Assembly: GCF_028877475.1 (NCBI RefSeq) | Contig: NZ_CP113527.1 | Location: forward strand, 427,501 to 491,500 | Direction of reading: 5' to 3' | DNA: 64,000 bases | Source of the DNA: Lysinibacillus irui | GTDB taxonomy: Bacteria; Bacillota; Bacilli; Bacillales_A; Planococcaceae | In this document: positions 18,145-28,294 of the stretch, one piece after another | How the letters are laid out: the number at the start of each line of letters is the position of its first letter | How positions within the stretch are numbered: the first letter of the stretch is position 1 | The notes under the pieces: generated by a model | Told to the model about the DNA's origin: nothing | The model's input: the letters and a program-made list of their open reading frames with translations, nothing else | Database searches by the model: none | Translations under genes and position numbers: made by a program

Positions 18145-18385
18145 ATGTAATACCTCCATTCTCTATATACTATAAACGTTGGGAATGCATGGAAGGTTTC
18201 AGGAAGTGAATTGGTGTTAATTAGGATCAATAGTATGAAATAAAAAGTATATTAAATTACTTATATAGAACTATCGAGTGGGCAAAAACTCTTAATTCTT
18301 CGCGTAATCTTTACAAAAACATAACACTGGCTTTATATCCTCATACTATTATTATTGGTAAGAGTTGGAGAAGGAGCCAAGGATC

Positions 18386-20056
18386 ATGCATTTTTTTCGT
18401 TTCATAAAGGTGAAGGACAAGTTACTTGTACTCATGATTGTTTGTGTATTATCGAATGTATTGCTAGGTGTGTTTAGTGTAGATTATTTGAGGAAGATGT
18501 CGTGGCATGCAAGTGAGAGTTACACACAGGGACTTGTCCCAATTAGTTTGCTAAATGAGCTTGAAGAATCACAGCGTCAACTAGACTTTATAGTAGATGC
18601 TAAGGGTGATTATCAAGAAATGACTGTCGTTTTAAAAGACATGACTATGCCTATTGAGCAACTAGATAGCCAGGAAATCGATAAAAAAATGAGTCATCAG
18701 ATCAAAAAATATAAAGCTTTGTTCAAGGAGCAGGAAAATTTGATTGAGGACTATAAGCAATTGAACCAAGGAGAGCTAGAGCAGTTTTATTCGCAGACTT
18801 TTCTACCCATAAGTCAAGAAAGTCATACATTATTAGAAGAAACACAAAATTATTTAGTTGAAAGAGCTAAAGATCGACAAAAATCTTATCAGAAAGATGT
18901 GCAATTTGGATATTGGTTACTAGGGGGTGTATGTTTAACGGTTGTGATGCTTGTCATTCTGATCGGATTTATTGCAACCCAATCAGTCAATGTGCCAACG
19001 CGCCAATTAAAGTCATTATTAAAACGAGCAGAGCAAGGAGATTTCACTGCAAATGCTAGTTATGTGGCCCATGATGAGCTTGGTGAGGTAGTATTGTCGT
19101 ACAATCAAATGACTACTGAGGTGAAGCGTTTACTCCATACTGTAACGGATAGTGCTTATGAAGTAGAGGAAATGACAGGTAAATTACAAGAATCCTCAGA
19201 GCAATCATCAACAACAACGTTAAAAATTGCAAAGGATGTACAATCTATTGCTGATTCAACGGCAGCTTCTACAAGCAAATTAGCTTCCAATACGGCTTCC
19301 TTAGAGGAAGTTTTACATGATGTACAGGTCATCTTAGAGAAAGTGCAGGTCGTGGAAAGCTTCGCACATCATACAGCACGAGATGCAGAAAGCGGAACAG
19401 AAATTGTACAGGCTAATTTAGCACAAATGAAGGCTATTAAGGAGGCTGTTGAAAAATCCAATACAGCGATCTTTAATTTGGTTGAGCGTGCATCATCGAT
19501 TGATCAAATGATTGAGGTCATTGAAAAAATAACAGCACAAACCAACTTATTAGCGTTAAATGCATCTATCGAAGCTGCTAGAGCAGGAGAACATGGAAAG
19601 GGATTCGCGGTTGTTGCTAATGAGGTACGCAAGTTAGCAGAACAAACGGTCCAATCAACACAAACGATTACATCCATTGTCCAGAATATCCATTTAGATT
19701 CGAGCTATGCCGTACAAATGATGGAGGGCGTGTTGGTGGCAACTGAAAAAGGTGTTGCTGTAACAGGGCAAACTGCGTCAAGCTTCGATCAAATTTTAGA
19801 AAAAGTACATACTATTAAGCCTTATATGATGGAAGTAACTGCCACTGTTCAAGAGATTGCCAATCACACAAAGACAGTAAGTGAGGATGCTGTTATGTTA
19901 ACAGCTTTATCGGATACGAATACCATGTCTACTAAGCATGTTGCTACACTAACAGCAGACCAATTGGCAGCACAGGAACAATTCAATAATTATATTAAAG
20001 AATTGCGCAAAGTATCAAAAGTTTTGCAAATAGCTGTAAAACGTTTTTCGATATAA
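18386..20056 (+). CDS. Methyl-accepting chemotaxis protein
   Basis: About 556 aa. One membrane helix near the N terminus (residues about 10-30) is followed by a helical periplasm-side sensor region of about 140 residues, probably a four-helix bundle. A second membrane helix lies at about 174-196, then a HAMP domain, then the signalling domain with the hairpin tip [39 protein letters not shown] type motif. AAGGAG lies 9 nt before the ATG. It is monocistronic between a SEDS gene and tdh. I found no convincing SigD promoter ahead of it. The ligand is unknown. Confidence 0.92.
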   Translation: MHFFRFIKVKDKLLVLMIVCVLSNVLLGVFSVDYLRKMSWHASESYTQGLVPISLLNELEESQRQLDFIVDAKGDYQEMTVVLKDMTMPIEQLDSQEIDKKMSHQIKKYKALFKEQENLIEDYKQLNQGELEQFYSQTFLPISQESHTLLEETQNYLVERAKDRQKSYQKDVQFGYWLLGGVCLTVVMLVILIGFIATQSVNVPTRQLKSLLKRAEQGDFTANASYVAHDELGEVVLSYNQMTTEVKRLLHTVTDSAYEVEEMTGKLQESSEQSSTTTLKIAKDVQSIADSTAASTSKLASNTASLEEVLHDVQVILEKVQVVESFAHHTARDAESGTEIVQANLAQMKAIKEAVEKSNTAIFNLVERASSIDQMIEVIEKITAQTNLLALNASIEAARAGEHGKGFAVVANEVRKLAEQTVQSTQTITSIVQNIHLDSSYAVQMMEGVLVATEKGVAVTGQTASSFDQILEKVHTIKPYMMEVTATVQEIANHTKTVSEDAVMLTALSDTNTMSTKHVATLTADQLAAQEQFNNYIKELRKVSKVLQIAVKRFSI

Positions 20057-20084
20057 TTTATTCTCAAAGAAAAATGTTGAAAGG

Positions 20085-20117
20085 GAATCTCCTATGAGAA
20101 AGGGGATTCTTTTTTGT
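20085..20117 (+). terminator. Terminator after the chemotaxis receptor gene
   Basis: Stem GAATCTCC/GGGGATTC (one G-U pair) is followed by TTTTTTG. Confidence 0.75.
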
Positions 20118-20391
20118 TTGTTTATAAAATAGAGTTAACAACAAAATGTGTATCCTTCAGATGTACAAATGTGTTTTATATATTTTTGTAGCACAATATT
20201 TTTTATGAGTTCATATACTGAAAGTAAGGGATTGTTTGTTCCTTTTAAGGAATATCGTTAATATAATTGTTGTATTTTCAAAACGAACACATTATAATGA
20301 ATTTCATTGAAAGTGTTATTAAATCAATGTTTATCAATATATTTTTGTACTTTCCATAAGTACAATTGTTCACATGTGGAGGTTTTGAGAA

Positions 20392-21345
20392 ATGAAAAAG
20401 ATAATTGTTACTGGGGCACTTGGTCAAATAGGTTCTGAGCTTGTAGAAAAACTTCGTGGTATTTATGGAGAGGACAATATACTTGCTACAGATATTAGAA
20501 AGCTTGAACATACTAAGGGCCCATTTGAAATATTGGACGTGACAGATGGACAAAGAATGCATGATCTAGCAAAGGATTTCGGTGCAGATACGATGATGCA
20601 TTTAGCGGCATTATTATCTGCTACTGCTGAAAGAAATCCATTGTTAGCTTGGAATTTAAATATGGGTGGATTAATGAATGCATTGGAAGTTTCACGAGAG
20701 TTAAATATGCAATTTTTCACGCCAAGCTCTATTGGAGCATTTGGCCCATCTACACCGAAGGAAGATACACCGCAGGATACTTTGCAACGACCAACGACAA
20801 TGTATGGCGTTAATAAAGTAGCGGGTGAGTTACTATGTGATTATTATTTTAATCGTTTTGGCGTTGATACACGTGGTGTACGCTTCCCTGGATTAATTTC
20901 CTATGTAACACCTCCAGGTGGTGGTACGACTGATTATGCGGTAGAGATTTTCTATGAAGCGATCGAACAGGGCAAGTATACATCTTATATCCAAGAGGGT
21001 ACGTTTATGGATATGATGTACATGCCAGATGCTTTACAAGCTATTGTAGATTTGATGGAGGCAGATGGTAATAAGCTAGTTCATCGTAATGCTTTTAATA
21101 TTACAGCAATGAGCTTTGAACCGTCGCAAATTGCAGCTGAAATCAAGAAACACTTACCGAATTTCACAATGGACTATCAGGTGGACCCAGTGCGTCAGGC
21201 TATAGCAGATAGCTGGCCAAACTCTTTAAATATAGAAGCAGCCCAAAAAGAATGGGGCTTTAAAGCAGAGTATGATTTAGCTAAAATGACAGTTGATATG
21301 TTAGAAAAACTGAAAATTAAGCTGCATAAAAAGGCAATTTCATAA
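20392..21345 (+). CDS. tdh: L-threonine 3-dehydrogenase, SDR/epimerase type
   Basis: Extended short-chain dehydrogenase of 317 aa. The NAD site is [12 protein letters not shown], the catalytic region is [11 protein letters not shown] with YGVNKVAGE (Tyr and Lys). The insert [18 protein letters not shown] is typical of the epimerase-like threonine dehydrogenases, not of UDP-glucose epimerases. The product, 2-amino-3-ketobutyrate, is the Kbl substrate. GTGGAGG precedes the ATG. It stands alone, about 19 kb from kbl. Confidence 0.85.
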   Translation: MKKIIVTGALGQIGSELVEKLRGIYGEDNILATDIRKLEHTKGPFEILDVTDGQRMHDLAKDFGADTMMHLAALLSATAERNPLLAWNLNMGGLMNALEVSRELNMQFFTPSSIGAFGPSTPKEDTPQDTLQRPTTMYGVNKVAGELLCDYYFNRFGVDTRGVRFPGLISYVTPPGGGTTDYAVEIFYEAIEQGKYTSYIQEGTFMDMMYMPDALQAIVDLMEADGNKLVHRNAFNITAMSFEPSQIAAEIKKHLPNFTMDYQVDPVRQAIADSWPNSLNIEAAQKEWGFKAEYDLAKMTVDMLEKLKIKLHKKAIS

Positions 21346-21420
21346 TAGTGTAAGCTACAGTGTTTTAGAGGTAAATCCTAATGGCAAATAATATTACAGA
21401 AATTTACTAAAATAAAGTAA

Positions 21421-21456
21421 AAAGAGCGATGTCCCAAAAAGGGAGATCGCTCTTTT
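21421..21456. terminator. Bidirectional terminator between tdh and trpB
   Basis: Stem AGAGCGAT/ATCGCTCT with A-run before and T-run after, between convergent genes. Confidence 0.85.
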
Positions 21457-21462
21457 ACAATA

Positions 21463-22626
21463 CTATTTTGTTAACATATGGAAAACTTGTTCAACGTCTT
21501 TATCACCACGACCTGAGATATTAATAATAATGCTTTCCTCAGATGGTAAAGTTGGTGCTAATTTTAGAGCATATGCAACTGCATGTGAACTTTCAAGGGC
21601 AGGAATAATACCTTCGACCTTTGAAAGTACTTGAAACGCCTCTAGAACTTCTTCGTTTGTAACAGTTACATACTCCGCACGGCCAATTGTTTTCAAATGA
21701 CTATGTTCTGGACCTGCTCCAGGGTAATCTAGACCAGCTGCAATTGAATATGTTGGTAGGGGATTTCCTTCATCATCTTGTAACACTAAACATTTGAAGC
21801 CATGTAGCTCCCCAGGCGTCCCTTCGTTTAATGTAGCAGCTTGATCGGGTTCGATTCCAATAAGACGAACGCTTTCATCTGCAATATAATCAGCAAATGC
21901 TCCAATGGCATTACTACCACCGCCGACACAGGCAAGGACGGCTGTTGGAAGCTTTCCTTCCTTTGCTAAAATTTGCTCACGACTTTCACGGCTAATGACA
22001 GATTGAAAATGTTTAACCATTGAAGGGAAAGGATGTGGTCCAACTGCTGAGCCTAATAAATAGAATGTTGTTTCATAGTTTTCTACTAAATCAGCGAACG
22101 CTTCATCAACAGCATCTTTTAAGCGACCTTGCCCTTTATCAACAGCTACTACTTTCGCACCAAGAAGCTCCATACGAAATACATTTAATGCCTGACGTTT
22201 TGTATCCTCCAAGCCCATATAAATGGTGCAATCAATCCCGAACATGGCACAAGCAGTTGCCGTTGCTACACCATGTTGTCCAGCGCCTGTTTCGGCAATA
22301 ACGCGATTTGCTCCCATACGTTTAGCTAGTAAAATCTGGCCTAATACATTATTGATTTTATGTGAGCCTGTATGGTTAAGATCTTCACGTTTTAAATAAA
22401 TTTTTGCGCCACCTAATTGCTTTGTTAAATTTTCTGCAAAGTAAAGAGGGGATTTACGTCCAACGTATTCACGGAAATAGTAATCCAATTCTTTCTTAAA
22501 GTCTTCATCATCTTTATACTTTTGGAAATTCTCGTCTAAAATAGTTAAGACATTTTGAAGCTCCTCTGGAACAAAGCTTCCTCCAAATTCACCAAAATAA
22601 CCTTTTTTCTCTACTACTGTACTCAT
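21463..22626 (-). CDS. trpB: Tryptophan synthase beta chain
   Basis: PLP enzyme joining indole and serine to give tryptophan. The PLP lysine lies in [15 protein letters not shown], the phosphate loop in [10 protein letters not shown], and the [15 protein letters not shown] block is exact for the standard TrpB1 branch. Length of 387 aa is normal. GAGGAG is ahead of the ATG. No trpA, trpF or trpC is next to it, so this is an isolated trpB. It is preceded by a T-box leader with a Trp codon, consistent with its function. Confidence 0.95.
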   Translation of the reverse strand: MSTVVEKKGYFGEFGGSFVPEELQNVLTILDENFQKYKDDEDFKKELDYYFREYVGRKSPLYFAENLTKQLGGAKIYLKREDLNHTGSHKINNVLGQILLAKRMGANRVIAETGAGQHGVATATACAMFGIDCTIYMGLEDTKRQALNVFRMELLGAKVVAVDKGQGRLKDAVDEAFADLVENYETTFYLLGSAVGPHPFPSMVKHFQSVISRESREQILAKEGKLPTAVLACVGGGSNAIGAFADYIADESVRLIGIEPDQAATLNEGTPGELHGFKCLVLQDDEGNPLPTYSIAAGLDYPGAGPEHSHLKTIGRAEYVTVTNEEVLEAFQVLSKVEGIIPALESSHAVAYALKLAPTLPSEESIIINISGRGDKDVEQVFHMLTK

Positions 22627-22656
22627 CTTTACTCGACTCCTCTATACTATTTTTCC

Positions 22657-22885
22657 ATAAAAAAAAGCCACTCCAATCCTCATAAAAAGGACGAGTAACC
22701 GTGGTGCCACCTTGATTCGCATTTTTGCGCGCTCTTCTACTCCGATAACGGGGAGTGGGTCGGCCTTACATTTGGATAAGGCTGCTCTGAAGTCCATTCA
22801 CAAGTACATACTACTGGTTTGCACCTACCACCAGCTCTCTTGAAGTTACAGTGCTTGCTACTACTCTTCTTCCTTGCATTTATTA
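22657..22885 (-). promoter_or_regulatory. T-box leader, tRNA-Trp specific, of trpB
   Basis: Reading the minus strand: the Stem I motif AGAGAGCTGGTGG with GTGCAAACCAG, a specifier region GAA-TGG-A (positions 22794-22796 read as UGG, Trp), and the invariant T-box AAGGTGGCACCACGG at 22699-22713. A terminator hairpin with a long T-run follows (about 22661-22705). Uncharged tRNA-Trp should stabilise the antiterminator and turn trpB on. Confidence 0.95.
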
Positions 22886-22891
22886 GAAAGA

Positions 22892-22920
22892 ATTGTAGAA
22901 TATTTTCAGAATAGTGTCAA
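22892..22920 (-). promoter_or_regulatory. SigA-type promoter of the trpB T-box transcript
   Basis: TTGACA and TACAAT separated by 17 nt lie just upstream of the T-box leader on the minus strand. Confidence 0.8.
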
Positions 22921-22948
22921 GAAAAAAAGACGAATCCTAAGACTCGTC
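22921..22948 (-). terminator. Terminator of queT
   Basis: On the minus strand AGACGAGTC/GATTCGTCT with a 4-nt loop is followed by seven Ts, directly ahead of the trpB promoter. Confidence 0.8.
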
Positions 22949-22950
22949 TG

Positions 22951-23433
22951 TTAAATCAAATTTTTAAAGTGAAGACGTTTATTTAGTCCATACATAATAG
23001 GTGCACCAACTGCTAACACAACAAACTCACCAGCAGCCACTGTTAGCCAAGTCCAGAAGAATGGAAGCTCTAAGGCTAAGTTTAGTTCAAAGGCAATGAT
23101 AAACATAGTGCATGTAAATAAAAATGTATTAATAATTAAACGTGCCCAAATATTTTTGACAAATTTACAGATTAAAATGAACAGTCCAAGTGTGATCATA
23201 GAATGACCAACACCAAACACTAAATCGTAAATGCCAAGTGGTGAAAAAAGATTGGAGATCAATACTCCAATAATGATCCCTACGGCAAAGCGTGGATTAA
23301 AGGCCACTAGATGGTTAAAAATCTCGGATACGCGGAACTGTACTTCTGTAAAACCAAATGGTGCAACAAGCATTGTCACAGCAATATATAAAGCTGCAAT
23401 AATACCACTTGCTGCTAAAAATTTTATCTTCAT
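22951..23433 (-). CDS. queT: Queuosine precursor transporter QueT
   Basis: About 160 aa integral membrane protein of the QueT family, an ECF-type S component for queuosine precursors such as preQ1. The pattern PFGFTEVQFRVSEIFNHL, and the later GVLISNLFSPLG and FGVGHSM, are typical. The second of two close ATGs is used, because AGGAG is 8 nt ahead of it. A preQ1 riboswitch directly overlaps its ribosome site region, which confirms the assignment. Confidence 0.93.
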   Translation of the reverse strand: MKIKFLAASGIIAALYIAVTMLVAPFGFTEVQFRVSEIFNHLVAFNPRFAVGIIIGVLISNLFSPLGIYDLVFGVGHSMITLGLFILICKFVKNIWARLIINTFLFTCTMFIIAFELNLALELPFFWTWLTVAAGEFVVLAVGAPIMYGLNKRLHFKNLI

Positions 23434-23441
23434 ATTCATTT

Positions 23442-23482
23442 CTCCTTAGTTTTTTTTCGTGGGATGGTTACGAACCACGGTG
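23442..23482 (-). promoter_or_regulatory. preQ1-I riboswitch
   Basis: On the minus strand, a GTGG...CCAC stem with the loop TTCGTAACCATC is followed by an A-rich tail ending ACTAAGGAG. The tail contains the queT Shine-Dalgarno, so ligand binding should form the pseudoknot and block translation. The layout matches the short preQ1 class I aptamer. Confidence 0.85.
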
Positions 23483-23483
23483 C

Positions 23484-23804
23484 TTTCACACAAGTAAACA
23501 TTTTATTATAGATATCTAGTAGAAGTCAAATGTCAGACTTTGTCCACAATGACCTAGCGTCGCAAAATTGTCATAAATATTTTTTACTATGTTAAAAAAG
23601 AAAACGAATAACTAAAACAGCGTAGTTTAGCGGTTTAAAGCGCCAAATTGAATGATTAGCTAAAATATTTTGTTAAATTTAAAAGTCAGAACATTCATAA
23701 TGTTGTTGACGAGGCTCAATAATAACGATAATATAGCGATACATTCACACTTTGTTTGGATAAAGTGCGATAGATATTTTAGTTATTAATCGGGGGGATT
23801 ATTT
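23484..23804 (+). promoter_or_regulatory. Upstream region of the TrpXYZ-type ABC operon, with a SigA-like promoter
   Basis: This stretch of about 320 nt holds no gene. TTGACG at 23706 and TAATAT at 23729 with a 17-nt spacer form a good promoter about 70 nt before the GTG. I looked for a T-box like the one before trpB and found none. GGGGGG serves as ribosome site. Confidence 0.6.
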
Positions 23805-24827
23805 GTGAAGGGCAATGTAAAAAAGCTGTCATTCCTTCTATTTGGATTAGTGTTACTTCTTGCTGCCTGTGGTAGTGGTGGTTCTAGTTCAACGGATTCA
23901 AAAGGGAATGAATCAAACAACGCAAGTGAGAGCGGAAATGCAGATGATAAAACATATAAAATCGGCATTACTCAAATTGTTGAACATCCATCTTTAAATG
24001 CAGCAACAGAAGGCTTTAAAAAGGCAATTGAAGATGCTGGATTAAAAGTTGAATATGATTCACAAATTGCACAAGGAGATAACAGTCTTAACACAACGAT
24101 TGCTAACAATCTAGTGAGTGCAAACGTAGATTTAATTTTTGCTAACTCTACACCTTCTGCTCAAGCAGCTGCTACAGCTACAAGTGATATTCCAATCATC
24201 TTCACTTCTGTAACAGATGCTGTTGGTGCACAGTTAATTGAATCAATGGAGAAACCAGGAAAAAATGTTACAGGTACAATCGATTTACATCCTGAAACGA
24301 TTTCTAAAACAGTAGCATTTCTAAAAGAGCTTGGCGCAAAGAATGTGGGTATGGTCTACAATGCTGGTGAGCAAAACTCTGTAGCACAAGTTTCAGAAGT
24401 GAAAAAAGTTATGGGTGAGCAAGGCTTAACGGTTGTAGAAGCTTCGGCATCCACTTCAGCAGATGTGAAACAAGCAACAGAATCGTTAATTGGTAAAGTA
24501 GATGCTTTCTATATTATTACTGATAACACAGTGGTTTCTGCGTTAGAATCTGTTATTGATGTTGCTAACACAAATAAATTACCACTTATCGTAGGAGAGC
24601 TAGACTCTGTTGCACGAGGCGGTTTAGCTGCTTATGGTTTCGAATATTTTGATATTGGCTATGAAGCTGGACAAATGGCTGTGAAAATTTTAAAAGGTGA
24701 AGCTACACCTGCTGATACACCAGCACAATATCCACAAAATCTAAAACTACTAATCAATAAAAAGGTAGCGGATGATTTAGGAATTGAAATTAAAGATTCT
24801 TGGGGTGCAGAACTTCTAGAAAAGTAA
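23805..24827 (+). CDS. ABC transporter substrate-binding lipoprotein (TrpX-like, PF04392 family)
   Basis: A 340-aa lipoprotein: the signal peptide ends in the lipobox LLAACG, followed by a Ser/Gly/Asn-rich linker. The mature domain begins YKIGITQIVEHPSLNAATEGFKKAIEDAG, a strong mark of the COG2984 binding proteins. The start is GTG. With the following permease and ATPase it forms a three-part importer like TrpXYZ of streptococci. Proximity to a Trp-controlled trpB supports tryptophan as ligand, but the ligand is not proven by sequence. Confidence 0.88.
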   Translation: MKGNVKKLSFLLFGLVLLLAACGSGGSSSTDSKGNESNNASESGNADDKTYKIGITQIVEHPSLNAATEGFKKAIEDAGLKVEYDSQIAQGDNSLNTTIANNLVSANVDLIFANSTPSAQAAATATSDIPIIFTSVTDAVGAQLIESMEKPGKNVTGTIDLHPETISKTVAFLKELGAKNVGMVYNAGEQNSVAQVSEVKKVMGEQGLTVVEASASTSADVKQATESLIGKVDAFYIITDNTVVSALESVIDVANTNKLPLIVGELDSVARGGLAAYGFEYFDIGYEAGQMAVKILKGEATPADTPAQYPQNLKLLINKKVADDLGIEIKDSWGAELLEK

Positions 24828-24831
24828 AACG

Positions 24832-24856
24832 AAGCGGGGGAGAACTATCCCCGCTT
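24832..24856 (+). other. Intercistronic hairpin after the binding-protein gene
   Basis: AAGCGGGG/CCCCGCTT with a 9-nt loop and no long T-run. It probably protects the upstream message or partly terminates, giving excess binding protein. Confidence 0.6.
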
Positions 24857-24911
24857 TATCTTCATTTATAAGCGGTATAAATAAAAAAGAGATTTAGGAG
24901 ATGATTCAACG

Positions 24912-25940
24912 ATGTTTTTAGCATTATTTGGCGCAGTGGAGCAAGGAATCATCTATGCAATTATGGCACTTGGTGTATATTTAACATTTCGGGTGTTAGA
25001 TTTTCCGGATTTAACGGTTGATGGAAGCTTTGTAACAGGGGCGGCAACTGCAGCAACAATGGTCTTGCTTGGCTACCACCCAATCTTAGCGACTTTAGTG
25101 GCAATTGTTGCTGGATTTATTGCTGGATGTATGACAGGAATTCTCCACACGAAAGGGAAGATTAATCCGCTATTATCAGGGATATTAATGATGATTGCAT
25201 TGTACTCAATAAACCTACGTATTATGGGGTTTACTGCAGAAAATACGATAGGTCGCCCGAATATTCCACTGCTAAATTCAGAAACGATATTTTCAAAGTT
25301 TCAAACATTTTGGAGTAATTTAGGGATCGATGATGCTCTTAATAACCTATTAAAAGGCATGGGATTTCAGCATGTACCAGGTACATGGAGTGTGCTGATT
25401 GTCGTATTAATCATCACGATTTTAATTAAATTATTAGCAGACTGGTTCTTAAAGACTGAGGTAGGGCTTGCTATTCGAGCAACTGGTGATAATAAACGAA
25501 TGATTCGTAGCTTCTCAGCAAATACAGATACACTTATCATTCTAGGTCTAGGACTTTCTAATGCACTTGTCGCATTTTCTGGAGCTTTAATCGCACAATA
25601 CTCGAAGTTCTCCGATGTTAGTATGGGGATTGGTATGATTGTTATCGGTCTTGCTTCGGTTATTATTGGTGAAGCCATTTTTGGTACAAAAACAATTATT
25701 CGTACTACTTTTGCAGTCATTGCTGGCGCGATCATTTATCGTATTATTCTAGCATTAGCTTTACGTGTAGATTTCCTTGATTCAGGAGATATGAAATTAA
25801 TTACAGCAATCATCGTTATTTTGGCACTTGTCTTACCGCAATTTATCAATAAGACTAAGGAGCGCAAACGAAAGGCGAAACGTGCTGCAGAACTTAAACC
25901 AGTAAAAACTGTAGAGCGAGGGGGAAAAGGCCTTGCTTAA
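24912..25940 (+). CDS. ABC transporter permease (TrpY-like, PF02653 family)
   Basis: A 342-aa membrane subunit of the branched-chain permease fold. Typical blocks are the N-terminal ALFGAVEQGIIYAIMALGVYLTFRVLDFPDLTVDGSF, GKINPLLSGILMMIALYSINLRIMG, and EVGLAIRATGDNKRMIRSF in the cytoplasmic coupling loop. The C terminus is a Lys/Arg-rich tail. It overlaps the ATPase gene. Confidence 0.88.
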   Translation: MFLALFGAVEQGIIYAIMALGVYLTFRVLDFPDLTVDGSFVTGAATAATMVLLGYHPILATLVAIVAGFIAGCMTGILHTKGKINPLLSGILMMIALYSINLRIMGFTAENTIGRPNIPLLNSETIFSKFQTFWSNLGIDDALNNLLKGMGFQHVPGTWSVLIVVLIITILIKLLADWFLKTEVGLAIRATGDNKRMIRSFSANTDTLIILGLGLSNALVAFSGALIAQYSKFSDVSMGIGMIVIGLASVIIGEAIFGTKTIIRTTFAVIAGAIIYRIILALALRVDFLDSGDMKLITAIIVILALVLPQFINKTKERKRKAKRAAELKPVKTVERGGKGLA

Positions 25941-26727
25941 ATTACTTGGCATTAATAAGGTGTTTAATGAAGGAACACCAGATGAAAAAATTGCACTTGC
26001 AGAAATTAATCTTCACTTAAAACCAGGGGATTTTGTGACAATCATCGGTAGTAATGGAGCAGGGAAGTCTACGATGATGAATATGATTTCAGGAGCTTTA
26101 ACACCTGATTTTGGGACAGTGTCCATCGATGGTAATGATGTGACGAATTTACCTGAATATAAACGCTCGCAATATATTGGTCGTGTGTTCCAAGATCCAA
26201 TGGCAGGTACAGCACCTGCTATGACAATTGAAGAAAACGTCGCATTAGCATACTCAAGAAATAAGAGCAGAGGCTTACGTATCGGTGTAGATAAAAAGCG
26301 CCGTGAATTTTTCAAGGAATCATTAGAGATGCTTGGTTTAAATCTTGAAAATCGACTTTCCGCAAAAGTAGGCCTACTGTCAGGTGGGGAACGTCAAGCA
26401 TTGTCATTATTAATGGCTACATTCACGAAACCGTCTATTTTATTGCTGGATGAGCATACAGCTGCACTTGATCCATCTCGTGCAGAGTTAATTACTCGGA
26501 TTACAAAGTATCTAGTGGAAAAAGATAATTTAACGACATTAATGGTCACGCATAATATGCAACAAGCTTTAGATTTAGGGAATCGTCTTATAATGATGGA
26601 TAAAGGGCAAATCATTTTAGAGGTTGGTGAAGATCGTAAACATAAATTAACCATCCCAGATTTAATGGCTGAATTTGAACGCATACGTGGTGAAAAAATG
26701 AATTCAGATCGTGCTTTATTAGGATAA
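25933..26727 (+). CDS. ABC transporter ATP-binding protein (TrpZ-like)
   Basis: 264 aa. Walker A is GSNGAGKST, the signature is LLSGGERQALS and Walker B is ILLLDEHTAALDP; the His in DEHTAALDP is usual in this subfamily. The TTG start overlaps the permease stop, with GGGGGAAAAGG as ribosome site. Confidence 0.88.
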   Translation: MLKLLGINKVFNEGTPDEKIALAEINLHLKPGDFVTIIGSNGAGKSTMMNMISGALTPDFGTVSIDGNDVTNLPEYKRSQYIGRVFQDPMAGTAPAMTIEENVALAYSRNKSRGLRIGVDKKRREFFKESLEMLGLNLENRLSAKVGLLSGGERQALSLLMATFTKPSILLLDEHTAALDPSRAELITRITKYLVEKDNLTTLMVTHNMQQALDLGNRLIMMDKGQIILEVGEDRKHKLTIPDLMAEFERIRGEKMNSDRALLG

Positions 26728-26737
26728 TTGGAACGCT

Positions 26738-26775
26738 AAAAGGAATCGAGAACTTTCACGCTCGATTCCTTTTGT
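26738..26775 (+). terminator. Terminator of the TrpXYZ-type operon
   Basis: AAAGGAATCGAG/CTCGATTCCTTT with a loop of 10 nt, then TTGTTATTTT. Confidence 0.85.
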
Positions 26776-26833
26776 TATTTTCTTAAGTTGATGACCAAAT
26801 CAATTCACCTGCTAAGCAGTGAGACTCTTTATT

Positions 26834-28096
26834 TTAAACTAGTAAGCCAAATAGTTGAAGGTCATTGTTTACTTCTTTGTATTTGAAGCCAAACTCATTC
26901 ATTCGCGCTAGCAACCCTTCATAATCAGCTCGATCGCCAAGTTCAATACCGACTAAGGCAGGACCACTTTCTTTATTGTTTTTCTTAGTATATTCAAACG
27001 TAGTGATGTCATCATTTGGTCCTAGCACACTAGTGAGGAATTGGCGTAGTGCGCCTGCACGTTGAGGGAAGCTGACAATGAAGTAGTAAAGCAACCCTTC
27101 ATGAATAAGCGACTTTTCCTTAATCTCCTGCATTCGTCCAATATCATTATTACCACCACTAATAATGACAACGACTGACTTACCTTTAATTTCTTCCTTA
27201 TAAAAATCAAGAGCTGCAACTGACAGTGCTCCAGCAGGCTCGGCAATAATCGCATGTTTATTATATAGATCTAAGATTGTTGTACAAACTTTGCCTTCAG
27301 GTACAAGTAGTATGTCGTCTAAATAGCGACGACAAACATCATATGTGTGATGACCGACGCATTTTACTGCAGCTCCATCGACGAATTTGTCAATCCAATC
27401 AAGAGCCACCGCACCACCTTCAGCAAAAGCAGCTTTCATACTGCCCGCTCCAGCCGGTTCGACACCAATAATTTTACTAGAAGGGGAGAGGTTTTTCACG
27501 TAGGCAGAAACGCCTGACATTAAGCCACCACCGCCAATACTACCAAATACGTAGTCGATTGGTTCCTCCATGTCATTCATAATTTCAACTGCTACAGTTC
27601 CTTGACCCGCAATAACATCGAAATCATCAAATGGATGAATGAAAATTTTACCGTGTTCCTCACAGTAACTTAACGCGCTTTCGGCAGAGTCATCAAATGT
27701 ATCGCCTGCTAAAATAATCTCTACATATTCACGGCCAAACATGCGGACTTGATCTATTTTTTGCTTAGGTGTTGTTTGGGGCATAAAAATGCTAGCTTGA
27801 ATTTTTAATTGTGCACAGGCGTAAGCTACACCTTGTGCATGATTTCCTGCACTTGCACAGACCACACCCGCATTGCGTGCTTCATCTTCAATTTTTTTAA
27901 TTTTATAATAGGCACCACGAAGTTTGAATGAGCGTACATGCTGTAAATCTTCGCGTTTAAAATAAATATTTGCTCCGTATTTCTCGGATAAATAGTCGTT
28001 TTTTTGTAGTGGCGTATGCACAACTACATCTTTTAAAAAATGATGTGCAATTAAGACATTCTCTACTTGCACGGTTCTAGTATCAGCAACTTCCAT
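26834..28096 (-). CDS. ilvA: Threonine dehydratase (biosynthetic, with C-terminal ACT-like domain)
   Basis: PLP enzyme converting threonine to 2-oxobutyrate for isoleucine. The PLP lysine is in VRSFKLRGAYYKI, the phosphate loop is GSIGGGGLMSG. After about residue 325 comes the regulatory domain (YYFIVSFPQRAGALRQFL). At 420 aa it has a single regulatory domain, as in Bacillus IlvA. The second ATG is chosen as GGAGG lies 9 nt ahead of it and touches the first. No leader element was seen upstream. Confidence 0.92.
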   Translation of the reverse strand: MEVADTRTVQVENVLIAHHFLKDVVVHTPLQKNDYLSEKYGANIYFKREDLQHVRSFKLRGAYYKIKKIEDEARNAGVVCASAGNHAQGVAYACAQLKIQASIFMPQTTPKQKIDQVRMFGREYVEIILAGDTFDDSAESALSYCEEHGKIFIHPFDDFDVIAGQGTVAVEIMNDMEEPIDYVFGSIGGGGLMSGVSAYVKNLSPSSKIIGVEPAGAGSMKAAFAEGGAVALDWIDKFVDGAAVKCVGHHTYDVCRRYLDDILLVPEGKVCTTILDLYNKHAIIAEPAGALSVAALDFYKEEIKGKSVVVIISGGNNDIGRMQEIKEKSLIHEGLLYYFIVSFPQRAGALRQFLTSVLGPNDDITTFEYTKKNNKESGPALVGIELGDRADYEGLLARMNEFGFKYKEVNNDLQLFGLLV

Positions 28097-28294
28097 AGTA
28101 TTCATCCTCCGTTATACGTTTAAAACATTCATCTATAATAGCACACTTTTTTTGCTTTTTGTGATTAATTTTTAGTAAATTCTAAATTTTCCGTGTCTAT
28201 TTTAAAATGTAAGCGTTTTATCAAATAAATACAACTCTCATAACAAAAATGGTCAAGCATATACTAGATTAGCTTAGGACAAGTGGGAGGGTAA

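Noticed and set aside
18145..18385. SigD (flagellar) promoter before the chemotaxis receptor
   Set aside because: No TAAA and GCCGATAT-like pair at proper spacing was found.
23484..23804. Possible T-box before the TrpXYZ-type operon
   Set aside because: No AAGGTGGCACCACGG-type sequence or terminator hairpin; only an ordinary promoter was found.
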